A stretch of DNA of 64,000 nt, taken from Corynebacterium bouchesdurhonense (GTDB lineage Bacteria > Actinomycetota > Actinomycetes > Mycobacteriales > Mycobacteriaceae). Each line of letters begins with the position of its first letter. The stretch's first letter is position 1. The notes under the pieces are model-generated. The model was not told where the DNA came from and did no database searches. It saw only the letters and a program-made list of their open reading frames with translations. The stretch spans positions 18,530-82,529 of the forward strand of contig NZ_LT546024.1 of the NCBI RefSeq assembly GCF_900078305.2. Reading direction: 5' to 3'. The translations under genes and the position numbers were made by a program. This document shows positions 9,781 to 19,862 of this stretch, piece after piece.

Positions 9781-10668
9781 TTAGGCACCCGGCCAATCGG
9801 CAAAGCGCTTGCCGGAGAGGCGCTCGTAGGCCTCGATGTAGCGGTCGCGCGTGGCCTCGACAACGGAGCCGGGCAGCTCAGGAGGCTGGATGCCGGACGC
9901 CGGATCCCAATCCGCCTTCGGGCCGGTGAGCCAGTTGCGCACGTACTGCTTGTCAAAGCTGGGCTGTGCCTTGCCCGCCTCGTAGCCGTCCGCCGGCCAG
10001 TAGCGCGACGAGTCGGGGGTGAGCACCTCGTCCGCCAGCACCACCCGGCCGTCGGCGTCGATGCCGAACTCCAGCTTGGTGTCGGCCAGGATGATGCCGT
10101 GCTCGAGGGCGTAGTCCGCCGCGGTGCGGTACACGCCGAGCGTCAGCTCGCGCAGCTCGCCCGCGAGGTCCGCGCCGATCTCGCCGGCCATGTGCTCGAA
10201 GGTGACGTTCTCGTCGTGATCGCCCTGCTCAGCCTTGGTGGCCGGGGTGAAGATCGGCTCCGGCAGCTTGGACGCCTCCTTGAGCCCCTCCGGCAGCTTC
10301 ACGCCGCAGACGGCACCGCGCGCGTCGTACTCCTTCTTGCCAGAGCCGGTGAGGTAGCCACGCGCCACGCACTCGAACGGCACCATCTGCAGCTTCTTCA
10401 CCACCATGGCGCGGCCGAGCACCTCCTGCGGGATCCGCTCGTCATCGATCGGGCCCGCCAGGTGGTTGGGCACGCCGAGGAGGTCGAAGAAGAACATGGA
10501 GGTGGCGGTGAGGATGCGCCCCTTGTCCGGGATCGCCGGCTGCAGCGAGTAGTCGAAGGCGGAGATCCTATCCGAGGCGACCATCAGCAGGGTCTCGGCG
10601 TCCACCTCGTAGATCTCGCGGACTTTGCCGCCGGACAGATGTTGGTAGTCAGAAAGCTCTGCACGCAT
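9781..10668 (-). CDS. purC: SAICAR synthase PurC
   Basis: Joins CAIR and aspartate with ATP to give SAICAR in purine synthesis. 295 aa. Motifs seen: SGKVREIY-like GGKVREIYE (N-terminus), [22 protein letters not shown] and DTKLEFG. The start is ATG at 10668 ([11 protein letters not shown]); the further upstream ATG would overlap the promoter of the divergent gene. A -10 box TATACT sits 8 bp before the ATG, so the mRNA is probably leaderless. Confidence 0.96.
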   Translation of the reverse strand: MRAELSDYQHLSGGKVREIYEVDAETLLMVASDRISAFDYSLQPAIPDKGRILTATSMFFFDLLGVPNHLAGPIDDERIPQEVLGRAMVVKKLQMVPFECVARGYLTGSGKKEYDARGAVCGVKLPEGLKEASKLPEPIFTPATKAEQGDHDENVTFEHMAGEIGADLAGELRELTLGVYRTAADYALEHGIILADTKLEFGIDADGRVVLADEVLTPDSSRYWPADGYEAGKAQPSFDKQYVRNWLTGPKADWDPASGIQPPELPGSVVEATRDRYIEAYERLSGKRFADWPGA

Positions 10669-10687
10669 GCGGGCTAGTATATTCCCC
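10669..10687. promoter_or_regulatory. Compact bidirectional promoter between purC and a lipoprotein gene
   Basis: Only 19 bp separate the two start codons. TAGTAT (10675-10680) reads as a -10 toward the plus gene. TATACT (10676-10681) reads as a -10 toward purC. The two boxes overlap almost completely, and each lies about 7 bp before its own ATG. Both messages should be leaderless and the two promoters should compete for polymerase. Confidence 0.65.
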
Positions 10688-11185
10688 ATGCTCAAGCGCG
10701 CGACCGCCGTCACCCTCCCGCTCGCGCTCGCGGCGTGCGCCGCCGCCCCGGGCCCCTACTCCGGCGAGGTGCCCACCGCCGCGCCCTACGCCGAGCGCGA
10801 GTTCGGCGAGGCCGCCAAGGTGGTCACCACCGACACCGCCCGCGGGGTGCCCGTGGAGTGGGAGGCGCGCGCGTCCAAGCCCTCGCCCGACTGCTTCCTG
10901 GTCACGCTCACGCCCACCTTCATCGGCGAGTACCCGCAGGACTACACCGTGGCGCTGCCCCGCCTCGAGCCGGTGGCGGGAGACCAGAAAGCGAACTTCC
11001 TCGCCGACGCCTCGGCCTGCGGGGAGCCGGAGAACCCGCTCAGCGGGTACGTGGGCGACCTGGAGGTGGGCAAGGCCATGCAGGTCTACGCGGGCACGTG
11101 GACCGGCGACGGCATCCCAGCCACCGGCCTTTTGCTCACCACCCCCAGCCAGAAGGTGCGCTGGGAACAGCAAGGCGAGCGCTAG
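10688..11185 (+). CDS. Putative secreted lipoprotein of unknown function
   Basis: 165 aa. The signal peptide starts [19 protein letters not shown] with a lipobox (LAAC, Cys about 17), so it is predicted to be lipid-anchored outside the membrane. The mature part (about 148 aa) has two cysteines and no motif I recognise. The ATG at 10688 is chosen over one 21 bp upstream because it follows the -10 box at leaderless spacing and starts directly with the signal peptide. Its stop overlaps the convergent purB stop by 4 bp. Confidence 0.8.
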   Translation: MLKRATAVTLPLALAACAAAPGPYSGEVPTAAPYAEREFGEAAKVVTTDTARGVPVEWEARASKPSPDCFLVTLTPTFIGEYPQDYTVALPRLEPVAGDQKANFLADASACGEPENPLSGYVGDLEVGKAMQVYAGTWTGDGIPATGLLLTTPSQKVRWEQQGER

Positions 11186-12618
11186 AGGATCTCGCCGGGG
11201 CGGTATGCGGCGGCCTCGGGGTGTGCGTCGATAAGCACCTGCACCCGGCGCAGCACGTTGTCCACCTGCGACTCGGCCGCGCCGATGAAGGCGTGGCGGT
11301 CCGCGAGCGCCTCCTCGAGCTGCTGCTTGTCCAGCGGCAGGCGCTCGTCGGCGGCGAGGCGCTCCACCAGGTTCTGCTCCGCGCCGCGCTCGCGCATGTC
11401 CAGCGCCATGGCCACCGCGTGCTCCTTGATCACCTCGTGCGCCGTCTCGCGGCCCACGCCGGCGCGCACCGCCGCCATGAGGATGCGGGTGGTGGCCAAG
11501 AACGGCAGGTAGCGGTCCAGCTCGCGGGCGATCATGGCGGGGAAGGCGCCGAACTCGTCCAGTACCGTGAGCATGGTCTCCAACTGGCCGTCGATGGCAA
11601 AGAAGGCGTCCGGCAGCGCCACGCGGCGCACCACGGAGCAGAAGACGTCGCCCTCGTTCCACTGCTGGCCCGCCAGGTCCGCCACCATGGTGAGGTAGCC
11701 GCGCAGGATGACCTGGAAGCCGCCGACGCGCTCGCAGGAGCGCGCGTTCATCTTGTGCGGCATGGCGGAGGAGCCGACCTGGCCCTCCTTGAAGCCCTCT
11801 GTCACCGTCTCGTTGCCCGCCATGAGGCGGATGGTGGTGGCCAAGGACGACGGCCCGGCGCCCAGCTGCACCAGGGCGGAGATGGCGTCGAAGTCCAGGG
11901 AGCGCGGGTAGACCTGGCCCACCGAGTCGAAGACGCGGTCGAAGCCCAGGCCCCGCGCGATGCCGCGCTCAAGCTCGGTGAGCTTCGCCTCGTTACCGCC
12001 GAGCAGGTCGAGCATGTCCTGGGCGGTGCCCATCGGGCCCTTGATGCCGCGCAGCGGGTAGCGGCCCAGAAGCTCCTCGATGCGCTCCACGGCCAGCAGG
12101 ATCTCGTCCGCCGCCGAGGCGAAGCGCTTGCCCAGGGTGGTCGCCTGCGCCGCCACGTTGTGGGAGCGCCCGGCCATGACCAGGGACTTGTACTCGCCCG
12201 CACGGTTGCCCACGGCCTTGAGCAGCGCCACCGCCTTGTCGCGCACCAGCTCAAGGGAACGGTAGATCTGCAGCTGCTCCACGTTCTCGGTCAGGTCGCG
12301 CGAGGTCATGCCCTTGTGGATCTCCTCGAACCCGGCCAGGGCGTTGAACTCCTCGATGCGCGCCTTCACATCGTGGCGGGTGACCTTCTCGCGCTCGGCG
12401 ATGGAGGCCAGGTCCACCTGGTCGATCACGCGCTCGTAGGCCTCGATCGCACCGTCCGCCACCTCGACGCCGAGCTCGCGCTGCGCGCGCAGCACGGCGA
12501 TCCACAGCTGGCGCTCCAGCACGATCTTGTGCTCCGCGCTCCACAGGGTGGCCATCTCCGGGGAGGCGTAGCGGTTGGACAGGACGTTCGTGTTCATCGG
12601 TTTCACGGCACTCATCAT
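11182..12618 (-). CDS. purB: Adenylosuccinate lyase PurB
   Basis: Cleaves SAICAR and adenylosuccinate, releasing fumarate, in the last common step and the AMP branch. 478 aa. The fumarase/aspartase signature [10 protein letters not shown] is near residue 305; the His in [13 protein letters not shown] near 165 is also present. ATG 12618 overlaps the purD stop (ATGA); an in-frame ATG a few codons on (MNTNVLSN) is an alternative. A motif copy at 11227-11236 encodes LIDA. Confidence 0.96.
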   Translation of the reverse strand: MMSAVKPMNTNVLSNRYASPEMATLWSAEHKIVLERQLWIAVLRAQRELGVEVADGAIEAYERVIDQVDLASIAEREKVTRHDVKARIEEFNALAGFEEIHKGMTSRDLTENVEQLQIYRSLELVRDKAVALLKAVGNRAGEYKSLVMAGRSHNVAAQATTLGKRFASAADEILLAVERIEELLGRYPLRGIKGPMGTAQDMLDLLGGNEAKLTELERGIARGLGFDRVFDSVGQVYPRSLDFDAISALVQLGAGPSSLATTIRLMAGNETVTEGFKEGQVGSSAMPHKMNARSCERVGGFQVILRGYLTMVADLAGQQWNEGDVFCSVVRRVALPDAFFAIDGQLETMLTVLDEFGAFPAMIARELDRYLPFLATTRILMAAVRAGVGRETAHEVIKEHAVAMALDMRERGAEQNLVERLAADERLPLDKQQLEEALADRHAFIGAAESQVDNVLRRVQVLIDAHPEAAAYRPGEIL

Positions 12619-13868
12619 AGGGAGATCTCCCCCTCGATAGCCCGGCGCGCGATGTCGGTGCGGTAGAAGGATCCCTCCAGTTCGATGCCCTCGATCACGC
12701 GGTACGCCTCAGCCACCGCCTCCTCGAGGGTCGCGCCCCGGCCGACGGCGTTGAGCACGCGTCCACCCTCGGAAACGTACGCGCCGTCGCGCTTCGTGGT
12801 GCCGGCGTGCAGCACCTTCGACGGGTCATCCAGCGCCTCGCCCGTGATCGCGCCGCCGGTGCGGGGCGCCTCCGGGTAGCCGCCGGCCGCGAGCACCACG
12901 GTCGCGGCGTAGCCCGGTGCCCACTCAAGGGGGGCGAGCTCACGGAGGCGTCGAGAAGCAACTGCCCCCAGCACGTCGGCCAGCGGGGTCTTCAGCAGGG
13001 CGAGCACCGCCTGCGTCTCCGGGTCCCCGAAGCGGGCGTTGAACTCCACCACGGCCGGGCCCTCCGCGCCCCAGGCCGCGCCCACGTACAGCAGGCCGTG
13101 GTAGGGAGTGCCGCGGCGCACCATCTCGCGCGCCACCGGCTCGGCGATCTCGCGCACGATGCGCTCCGTGCCGTCCGCGGGCAGCCACGGCAGCGGGGCG
13201 TAGGCGCCCATGCCGCCGGTGTTCGGGCCCTCGTCGTTGTCGCGGGCGCGCTTGTGGTCCTGCGCGGGGAGCAGCGGCACCACGGTCTCGCCGTCCACCA
13301 GGCAGAACAGGGACACCTCGGGGCCCTGAAGGAAGGACTCGAAGAGCACCGGGCCGGTCTCGAGCACCGCCTCAGCGTGGGCTTTTGCTTCTCGACGCTC
13401 CCCTGTCACCACAACCCCCTTCCCGCCCGCGAGCCCGTCGTCCTTGACCACGTAGGTGGGGCCGAACTCGTCGAGCGCCGCCTCCAGGTCCGCGACATCG
13501 GTGACCTGGCGGGCCTGCGCCGTGCGCACGCCCGCCGCCGCCATCACCTCTTTGGCAAAGGCCTTCGAGCCCTCGAGCTGCGCCGCCGCCTTCGAGGGGC
13601 CGAACACTGCGATGCCGGCCTCCTCGAGCGCGTCCGCCGCGCCGGCCACCAGGGGCACCTCCGGCCCGATGACCACGAGCTCCGCGTCCACGTCCCGGGC
13701 CAGGGCGACGATGGCGGCCGGGTCAGCCACGTCCACCCCGCGGACGTCGGCCAACGTGGCCATGCCGGCGTTGCCCGGCGCGACGGTGAGTTCGTTGAGA
13801 CCATTGCCGGAAAGGCCTGTGAGCAGGGCGTGTTCGCGGCCGCCCGAACCGATGACAAGGATGCGCAT
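12615..13868 (-). CDS. purD: Phosphoribosylamine-glycine ligase PurD
   Basis: GAR synthetase (ATP-grasp), 417 aa. It starts [16 protein letters not shown], the classic N-terminus, which fixes the start at 13868. [13 protein letters not shown] (ATP-grasp loop) and NTGGMGAY and [12 protein letters not shown] are present. TAAGTT, 7 bp before the ATG, fits a leaderless promoter. Two motif copies lie inside (12950-12959 and 13387-13396), unusually close together. Confidence 0.96.
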   Translation of the reverse strand: MRILVIGSGGREHALLTGLSGNGLNELTVAPGNAGMATLADVRGVDVADPAAIVALARDVDAELVVIGPEVPLVAGAADALEEAGIAVFGPSKAAAQLEGSKAFAKEVMAAAGVRTAQARQVTDVADLEAALDEFGPTYVVKDDGLAGGKGVVVTGERREAKAHAEAVLETGPVLFESFLQGPEVSLFCLVDGETVVPLLPAQDHKRARDNDEGPNTGGMGAYAPLPWLPADGTERIVREIAEPVAREMVRRGTPYHGLLYVGAAWGAEGPAVVEFNARFGDPETQAVLALLKTPLADVLGAVASRRLRELAPLEWAPGYAATVVLAAGGYPEAPRTGGAITGEALDDPSKVLHAGTTKRDGAYVSEGGRVLNAVGRGATLEEAVAEAYRVIEGIELEGSFYRTDIARRAIEGEISL

Positions 13869-13899
13869 GGCATCAAACTTACCGGTAGCGTTGGTGGCC
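13869..13899. promoter_or_regulatory. Compact divergent promoter region purD / HIT gene
   Basis: 31 bp between start codons. Toward purD, TAAGTT (13875-13880) lies 7 bp before the ATG. Toward the HIT gene, TAGCGT (13885-13890) lies 9 bp before the ATG. The arrangement repeats that of purC with its divergent lipoprotein gene and suggests two leaderless transcripts. Confidence 0.5.
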
Positions 13900-14310
13900 A
13901 TGAGCACCGTATTCACCAAGATCATCGACGGGGAGATCCCCGGCCGCTTCATCTACCGCGACGAGACCGTCGCCGCCTTCCTCACCATCGAGCCCGTGGC
14001 GTACGGCCACACCCTGGTGGTGCCGGTGGAGCCCGTGGACAAGTGGACCGACCTCCCGCCCGAGCTGTGGGCGCACCTGAACGAGGTGGCGCAGGCCGTG
14101 GGGCAGGCCGTGATCGAGGTTTTCGGCACCGAGCGCGCCGGGTACCTGATCGCCGGTTTCGAGGTGCCGCACGCCCACATCCACGTCTTCCCGGCCGACG
14201 ACATGTCGGGCTACGACCTCTCCCGCGCCATCCCCGCCGGCGAGACCGACGCGGAGAAGATGGACGCTGCCCAGCACGACCTCAGCCGCGCAGTGGAAGG
14301 GAAATTGTAA
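13900..14310 (+). CDS. HIT family nucleotide-binding hydrolase
   Basis: Histidine-triad protein, 136 aa, with the triad HAHIHVF near residue 90. The family (HinT-like) hydrolyses nucleotide phosphoramidates or related nucleotide conjugates in the cytosol. ATG at 13900 is used; in-frame TTG/GTG codons 6-9 bp upstream are possible. Its place between purD and the PhoPR-like genes matches M. tuberculosis Rv0759c. It overlaps the 3' end of the convergent kinase gene by 29 bp. Confidence 0.93.
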   Translation: MSTVFTKIIDGEIPGRFIYRDETVAAFLTIEPVAYGHTLVVPVEPVDKWTDLPPELWAHLNEVAQAVGQAVIEVFGTERAGYLIAGFEVPHAHIHVFPADDMSGYDLSRAIPAGETDAEKMDAAQHDLSRAVEGKL

Positions 14311-15667
14311 AGGTCGCGCCCTCGCCCGGGGCGGAGAGCACGCTGATCGTGCCGTCGTGCTGCTCCACCAGGGATTTGGTGATGGCCAGGCCCAGGCCCG
14401 AGCCGCCGCCCGCCGCACGGTGGCGCGAGGAGTCCGCCCGGTAGAAGCGCTCGAAGATGTGCTCCGCGTCCGCCGGCTCCATGCCCACGCCGGTGTCCGC
14501 CACGTCGATGGACAGCCTGTCTAGGTGGTCGCGCAGGGTAATGGTCACCTCCGCGTCCGGTCCGCCGTGCTTGAAGGCGTTGGTAACCAGGTTCAAAAGC
14601 ACCTGGTAGAGGCGGTCCGGGTCCCCCTCCACCACCGGCGGCTGCGAGGATTCGGGGTGGATGTTCAGGACGCGGTCCGGGAAGGCCGCGGCGGCGGTGG
14701 AGGCCACCGAGGTGGCGATCTGCAGCATGTCCACAGGCCGCTTGTCCAGGCGCGCGCCCTCCGCCCGGGTGAGCGCGAGCAGGTCCTCCACCAAAAGCTG
14801 CATGCGGGCGGATTCCTCCTCGATCTTGTCCAGCACCATGTCCGCGTCCGGCGCCATACCCTTGCGGTACAGCTCGGCGTAGCCGCGGATGCTGGTCAGC
14901 GGCGTGCGCAGCTCGTGAGAGGCGTCGCCGACGAAGCGGCGCATCTGCTCCTCCTTGTCTTCCGCCTCCTTCACCGATTCCTGCAGCTGGCCCACCATGG
15001 TGTTCATGGCGTAGGAGAGCTTGCCCACCTCCGTGCTGCGCGGCCACGGGGGGACGCGGCGGCTGGTCTCGCCGTCCGCAATGGCGAGCGCGGTGCGCTC
15101 CACCTCCCGCAGCGGCGCGAGCGCGCGCTGCACCTGGCGCCTACCGACGTAGATGATGCCCAGGATGGCCAAGGCCGCGATCGCGGTCTCGGTGAGCGCG
15201 AGGCCCGCCAGGGTCCGGCGCTCGGCGTCCAGCTTCTTGGCCACGTAGAGCACGGTGCCGTCCGGTTCCTGCGCCGCCATGGCCCGCCACTGCCGGTTGA
15301 ACTCGGCCCCCTCCACCGAGCCGATGTTCTGCCCCTTGTCAAAGCCGCGCAGCTGCGCGTAGTCCGGCGGGGTGGTCGAGGCGATGGGCTCGAACGGCGT
15401 GTCGTGCCCCGGCAGCTTGATGGCCTGGTGGAACTCGTTCGGCGCGCCGGTGGTGGGCAGCCACGCCGTGTGGCCCACCCAGGTGTCCAGACCCTCCCGC
15501 AGCTGGTCGTCCGCCCGCTGGTAGAGCAGGCCCTGCATAAGGAAGTAGACCACGGTGAAGCTGAGCAGCATGGCGGTGGACGCCACCGCCACCACCAGGG
15601 ACACCAGGCGCTTCTGCAGCGGCGTGTTCAGCGAGTAGGCGCGCGCCGCCAGCGGGGAGATAGCCAT
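14282..15667 (-). CDS. phoS: Sensor histidine kinase, PhoR (Mtb) / PhoS (C. glutamicum) orthologue
   Basis: Membrane sensor kinase, 461 aa. TM1 (about 20-44), an extracellular sensor of about 110 residues, TM2 (about 160-180), HAMP, then the H-box SHELRTPLTSIRGY (about 250-263), N-box NLVTNAFKHGG, G1 DTGVGM and G2 GSGLGLAI. It follows the regulator gene without a gap (TAAATG). The regulator is very close to mycobacterial PhoP and the HIT/purD neighbourhood is conserved, so this is the phosphate/virulence-type pair. I use the C. glutamicum name; the signal sensed is not shown by the sequence. Confidence 0.9.
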   Translation of the reverse strand: MAISPLAARAYSLNTPLQKRLVSLVVAVASTAMLLSFTVVYFLMQGLLYQRADDQLREGLDTWVGHTAWLPTTGAPNEFHQAIKLPGHDTPFEPIASTTPPDYAQLRGFDKGQNIGSVEGAEFNRQWRAMAAQEPDGTVLYVAKKLDAERRTLAGLALTETAIAALAILGIIYVGRRQVQRALAPLREVERTALAIADGETSRRVPPWPRSTEVGKLSYAMNTMVGQLQESVKEAEDKEEQMRRFVGDASHELRTPLTSIRGYAELYRKGMAPDADMVLDKIEEESARMQLLVEDLLALTRAEGARLDKRPVDMLQIATSVASTAAAAFPDRVLNIHPESSQPPVVEGDPDRLYQVLLNLVTNAFKHGGPDAEVTITLRDHLDRLSIDVADTGVGMEPADAEHIFERFYRADSSRHRAAGGGSGLGLAITKSLVEQHDGTISVLSAPGEGATFTISLPLRG

Positions 15668-16372
<705 letters not shown>

Positions 16373-16457
16373 CTCGGGGCACACTCCTTTAAGCACGGGT
16401 TTATATCCAGAAGCATTGAACTACCCGCAACTGTACGTTTCCTGTGCGCCCCCTGCA

Positions 16458-16476
16458 CGGGAGAAACGAACTCCCG
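16458..16476 (-). terminator. Possible hairpin downstream of tRNA-Thr
   Basis: CGGGAG and CTCCCG form a 6-bp GC-rich stem around a 7-nt loop, about 20 bp after the tRNA 3' end on the minus strand. There is no T-run, so it could be a weak terminator or a processing structure only. Confidence 0.3.
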
Positions 16477-16496
16477 AGCCCCCAACTGAAAGGTTT

Positions 16497-16572
16497 TGGA
16501 GCTGGAGACGAGACTTGAACTCGCAACCTACGCATTACAAGTGCGTTGCGCTACCGATTGCGCCACTCCAGC
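16497..16572 (-). tRNA. tRNA-Thr (anticodon UGU)
   Basis: 76 nt including an encoded CCA (16497-16499). The acceptor stem GCTGGAG pairs with CTCCAGC. The anticodon loop CTTGTAA places UGU at the centre, closed by a CGCA/TGCG stem. The T-loop TTCAAGT is canonical; the T-stem has one G-U pair. The discriminator base is U. It reads ACA and, by wobble, other Thr codons. It lies on the opposite strand, just before thrE. Confidence 0.95.
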
Positions 16573-16638
16573 AACGCAGATCAGACTACACGGCCCCCGC
16601 GCATGCAGGAAACACGCGGAAACGTTAGGGTTTGACGG

Positions 16639-18081
16639 GTGAAAAGATCATTGCGGGACCGGCTCCGGGGCTCTGGCCAGCGGGTAGCGACGATCGACGC
16701 GGCGCGCACCTCGCCGCCGCCCTCCGTCCTCGCCCCGGTCGATCTGACGGATCCGACCCAAGTCGCCGCCGTGATGATGATCGCCGCGCGCATCGGGGAA
16801 ATCCTCATCGCCAACGGCACCACGTCCTCGGACGCGATCGCGCAGATCCGCACCGTCACCTCGTCCTACGGCCTGCACTACTGCCACGTGGACATCACGG
16901 TGAACACCATCACCATGAACGCGGTGATCGGCGGCGAGGACCGCACCCCCGTCACCGTCTTCCGCGTGGTGACCAGGATCAGCGAGAACTACCACAAGCT
17001 CCAGGAGGCAGACCGGCTCATCCGCTCGATCCGCGCCGGCGCCACCCGCCCGGAGCTGGCGGAGAAGATCCTCGATGACATCGACCGCTCCCCCATCCCG
17101 TGGCGCAACACCCGCTTCCTCGCGGGCTACACGGTGATGGGCGCCGCCGTGGCGATCTTGCTCGGCGGCGACTGGCTCATGGCGGTGGTGGGCGGCATCA
17201 CGGCGTTCCTCATCATGGGCTTCAACAAGGTCCTGTCGCGCAATGACCTGCCGTACTTCTTCCACTGCGTCCTCGGTGGCTTCGTGGCCACGATCCCGGC
17301 GGCCGTGTTTTACGATTTCTCCGCCTCCATCGGGCACACGATCGTGCCCAGCCAAGTCATCGCCTCGGGCATCGTCGTGCTGCTCGCGGGTCTCACGCTG
17401 GTGCAATCGCTTCTCGACGGCATCACCGGCTCGCCCGTCACCGCCTCCGCGCGTTTCTTCAACACCCTGCTGAACACGGGCGGCATCATCGCCGGCGTGG
17501 CCATGGGCCTGTATGTGTCCAACCTGCTCGGCGTGGGCCTGCCCCCGATCGAGACGATGCCCGGCAAGCCGTCCCTCGACGGCGTGGGCTTCCGCATCTT
17601 CGGCAGCGCGACGGCAGCCGCGGCCTTCGCGGTGGCCTGCTTCGCGGAAGAAGCGGCGATCCTGGTCTCCTTCGTCACCGCCGCCGCCGGCTCCACCATC
17701 TACTACGTCTTCCTCATCCCCTTCGGCACGGACCGCTTCATGGCCACGGCCGCCTGCGCCACGGTGGTGGGCCTCGCCGGCGGCCTGATCGCCCGCCGCT
17801 TCCTCATCAGCCCGGTGATCACCGCGGTGGCGGGCGTGACGCCCTTCCTCCCCGGCTCGGGAATCTACCGCGGCATGTACGCCGTGCTCAACGAGCAGAT
17901 GGTGGTGGGCATGAACAACATCTTCTCCGCCATCGCGGTGTGCATGGCGCTGGCGGGCGGCGTGGTCTTCGGCGAGTGGGTGGCCCGCCGCCTGCGCGCC
18001 CCGCAGCACTACCTGCCCTACCGCGCCTTCAAGCGCGTGGGCCGCGTGACGTTCCAGCAGATCCAGCGCGCGCTAAGATAG
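16639..18081 (+). CDS. thrE: Threonine/serine exporter ThrE
   Basis: Inner-membrane exporter of threonine and serine, 480 aa (C. glutamicum ThrE is about 490). A hydrophilic N-terminal domain with GEILIANGTTSSDA and YCHVDITVNTIT (about 52-105) is followed by about ten membrane segments. The GTG at 16639 has no ribosome site but sits 8 bp after TAGGGT, so it is probably leaderless. A motif copy at 17409-17418 encodes LLDG. It is next to a tRNA-Thr gene on the other strand. Confidence 0.93.
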   Translation: MKRSLRDRLRGSGQRVATIDAARTSPPPSVLAPVDLTDPTQVAAVMMIAARIGEILIANGTTSSDAIAQIRTVTSSYGLHYCHVDITVNTITMNAVIGGEDRTPVTVFRVVTRISENYHKLQEADRLIRSIRAGATRPELAEKILDDIDRSPIPWRNTRFLAGYTVMGAAVAILLGGDWLMAVVGGITAFLIMGFNKVLSRNDLPYFFHCVLGGFVATIPAAVFYDFSASIGHTIVPSQVIASGIVVLLAGLTLVQSLLDGITGSPVTASARFFNTLLNTGGIIAGVAMGLYVSNLLGVGLPPIETMPGKPSLDGVGFRIFGSATAAAAFAVACFAEEAAILVSFVTAAAGSTIYYVFLIPFGTDRFMATAACATVVGLAGGLIARRFLISPVITAVAGVTPFLPGSGIYRGMYAVLNEQMVVGMNNIFSAIAVCMALAGGVVFGEWVARRLRAPQHYLPYRAFKRVGRVTFQQIQRALR

Positions 18082-18128
18082 CCGGAGTACTTGCCGCCAA
18101 AAGTTGTCGTCCTAGGAGGAAGCCGAAC

Positions 18129-18464
18129 GTGCCGCCGAAGATCACCGATTCCCGCCCCGCAGCTGACGCCGTCGTTGAGATGGAGGAGCAGACGGCCGCC
18201 GGAGCTCGGCGGATCGTGGCCACCTACGCCGAGGACTTCCACGACGGCGTCACCCTGATGTCCATGCTGGGCGTGGAGCCGAAGGGTTTCGTGTACAAGC
18301 GCTACGACGAGCAGCGCCAGGCCGAGGAGGCCGCCGCGGCCGAGCCGAAGAAGGCGACGAAGAAGGCCACCAAGAAGAAGGCGACGAAGAAGGCCGCCAA
18401 GAAGACGACGGCGAAGAAGACCTCCAAGAAGGCCACGAAGAAGAAGGCCGCCAAGAAGTCTTGA
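18129..18464 (+). CDS. Small basic protein with lysine-rich histone-H1-like tail
   Basis: 111 aa. The GTG start is fixed by AGGAGG 8 bp upstream. The first 68 residues (with TYAEDFHDGVTLMSMLGVEP) are soluble and of unknown family. Residues about 72-111 are almost only Lys, Ala and Thr in KKATKK-type repeats. Such tails bind nucleic acid in mycobacterial HU and eukaryotic H1, so a DNA- or RNA-binding role is inferred, not shown. TAAGAT at 18074-18079 may be its -10. It overlaps the next gene by TTGA. Confidence 0.8.
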   Translation: MPPKITDSRPAADAVVEMEEQTAAGARRIVATYAEDFHDGVTLMSMLGVEPKGFVYKRYDEQRQAEEAAAAEPKKATKKATKKKATKKAAKKTTAKKTSKKATKKKAAKKS

Positions 18465-18892
18465 TCAGGCCCGCGAAGGCCCTTGCGCCGCTGCTCGCCG
18501 CCTGCGCCCTGAGCGCCTGCGCCGCGCCGGCCACGTGGCAGGTGGTGGGCATCGCCACCGAACCGGGCCTGCCCACCAGCGTCGCCGGCACCTCCAACTT
18601 CCAGCTCCGCGGGGACCGGCTGCAAGGGGCCACGCCGTGCGCGGAGGTCGAGGGGACCGCATCGCTTGTCGACGCAACCTTCGAGCTGCACTCCCTCACC
18701 ATCGGCGCAGTCGCCGACGAGGCCGCCTGCACCGGCGCTGCCCGCCACACCCACGAGCAGCTTGTCAGCCTGTTGCAACCCGGCGCGGCGTTCGACGTGC
18801 GCGAGACCGGCCCCACCGAGCGCCTCCTCATCCTGCGCACCGACGCGCTGGACAGGCCTAGCGTGCGGGTGATGACGCTCGAGGCACCCTAG
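18461..18892 (+). CDS. Putative lipoprotein, possibly META/HslJ-like
   Basis: 143 aa starting at TTG overlapping the upstream stop (TTGA). The signal peptide ends in ALSAC (Cys about 20), a lipobox. The mature protein has TWQVVGI and later TFELHSLTIGAV with paired Cys residues, reminiscent of the META domain; this match is weak. It is co-transcribed with the lysine-tailed protein. The 3' end overlaps the convergent LacI gene by 35 bp. A motif copy lies at 18664-18673. Confidence 0.7.
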   Translation: MIRPAKALAPLLAACALSACAAPATWQVVGIATEPGLPTSVAGTSNFQLRGDRLQGATPCAEVEGTASLVDATFELHSLTIGAVADEAACTGAARHTHEQLVSLLQPGAAFDVRETGPTERLLILRTDALDRPSVRVMTLEAP

Positions 18893-19862
18893 CCACAGTG
18901 GCGCCGGGCACGAACGTGGTCTCCAGCAGGACGCGCTCGCGCTCCGAGGCCCGACCATCCAGCAGGGAGCGCAGCAGCACCGCCGCGGTCTCCCCCTTGA
19001 GCCGGTTCGGCTGGCGCACGGTGGTCAGCCCGTAGCGGGTGTCGATGCCGTCGAAGCCGGTCACGGAGAGCTCGTGCGGCACCCGCCCGCCGCAGTACTC
19101 CATCACCCCCAGCGCCATGGAGTCCGTCGTGCACAGCACGGCCGTGAGGTCCGGGAAGCGCGTGAGCAGCTCGCGCGCGCCGTCGGCCGCCGAGTCGGGG
19201 TCGTTGAGGTGGCGGGTGACAACGGGGGCGTCGCCAAGCAATGCCCGAGCCCCCTCGACCCGCGCGCGCTGCGCCACCAGATCCGCCGACGCGACGTCCT
19301 CCACCAGCCCGTTCGTGGGCGTCGAGAACATGCGCTTGGCCAGGATGCCCACGCGGCGGTGCCCCGCCTCCAGAAGCGCCCGGGCCGCGGGCTGGATGGC
19401 CGCGTAATCGTCGATGCCCACGAACGGCACGCCCGTATCCTTCGGCTGGTCGCACAGCACCAGCGGCAACCCCCGCTCGATCGCCCCCGCGAGCTGCGGG
19501 TCCCCCTCCGGCACGGAGTACACCACGATGCCGTCCACGATCGCGTCGTGCACGCTCGCGCCGGCGGGGATGAGGGTGAGCGAGTAGTCCCTGATGTCCG
19601 CCAGCCCGGCCAGGAAGTCCACGGAGGCGCGGTCCTCGAACGCGAAGCGCAGCTCCTCGGTGAGCACCACCCCGATCGCGCCCGTGCGCTGCGTGCGCAG
19701 CGAGCGCGCCATCGGGTCGGGGCCCTGGTAGCCGCGCGCCTCGGCGGCCGCGAGGATCTTCTCGCGCAGCTCGCGGGAGAGCTGCTCCGGGTGGTTGTAC
19801 GCGTTGGAGACCGTCGTGCGCGAGACGCCGAGCTCCGCCGCCAGCGACGCGAGGGAGGGCAT
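18858..19862 (-). CDS. LacI/GalR family transcriptional regulator
   Basis: 334 aa. The N-terminal helix-turn-helix is clear (LASLAAELGVSRTTVSNAYN, residues 4-23), followed by the hinge and a periplasmic-binding-like ligand domain with TAVLCTTDSMALG and VTGFDGID. The ATG overlaps the rlmB stop by one base (TAATG). No sugar genes are adjacent, so the ligand and targets are unknown. The C-terminus is short and Arg/Ser-rich. Confidence 0.9.
   Translation of the reverse strand: MPSLASLAAELGVSRTTVSNAYNHPEQLSRELREKILAAAEARGYQGPDPMARSLRTQRTGAIGVVLTEELRFAFEDRASVDFLAGLADIRDYSLTLIPAGASVHDAIVDGIVVYSVPEGDPQLAGAIERGLPLVLCDQPKDTGVPFVGIDDYAAIQPAARALLEAGHRRVGILAKRMFSTPTNGLVEDVASADLVAQRARVEGARALLGDAPVVTRHLNDPDSAADGARELLTRFPDLTAVLCTTDSMALGVMEYCGGRVPHELSVTGFDGIDTRYGLTTVRQPNRLKGETAAVLLRSLLDGRASERERVLLETTFVPGATVARVPRASSPAR

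Noticed and set aside
19321..19330. GTCGAGAACA as a further motif copy
   Set aside because: It differs at the AAGC half; such near-matches (also GTCGATACGC at 4288) are expected by chance and were left out of the count.
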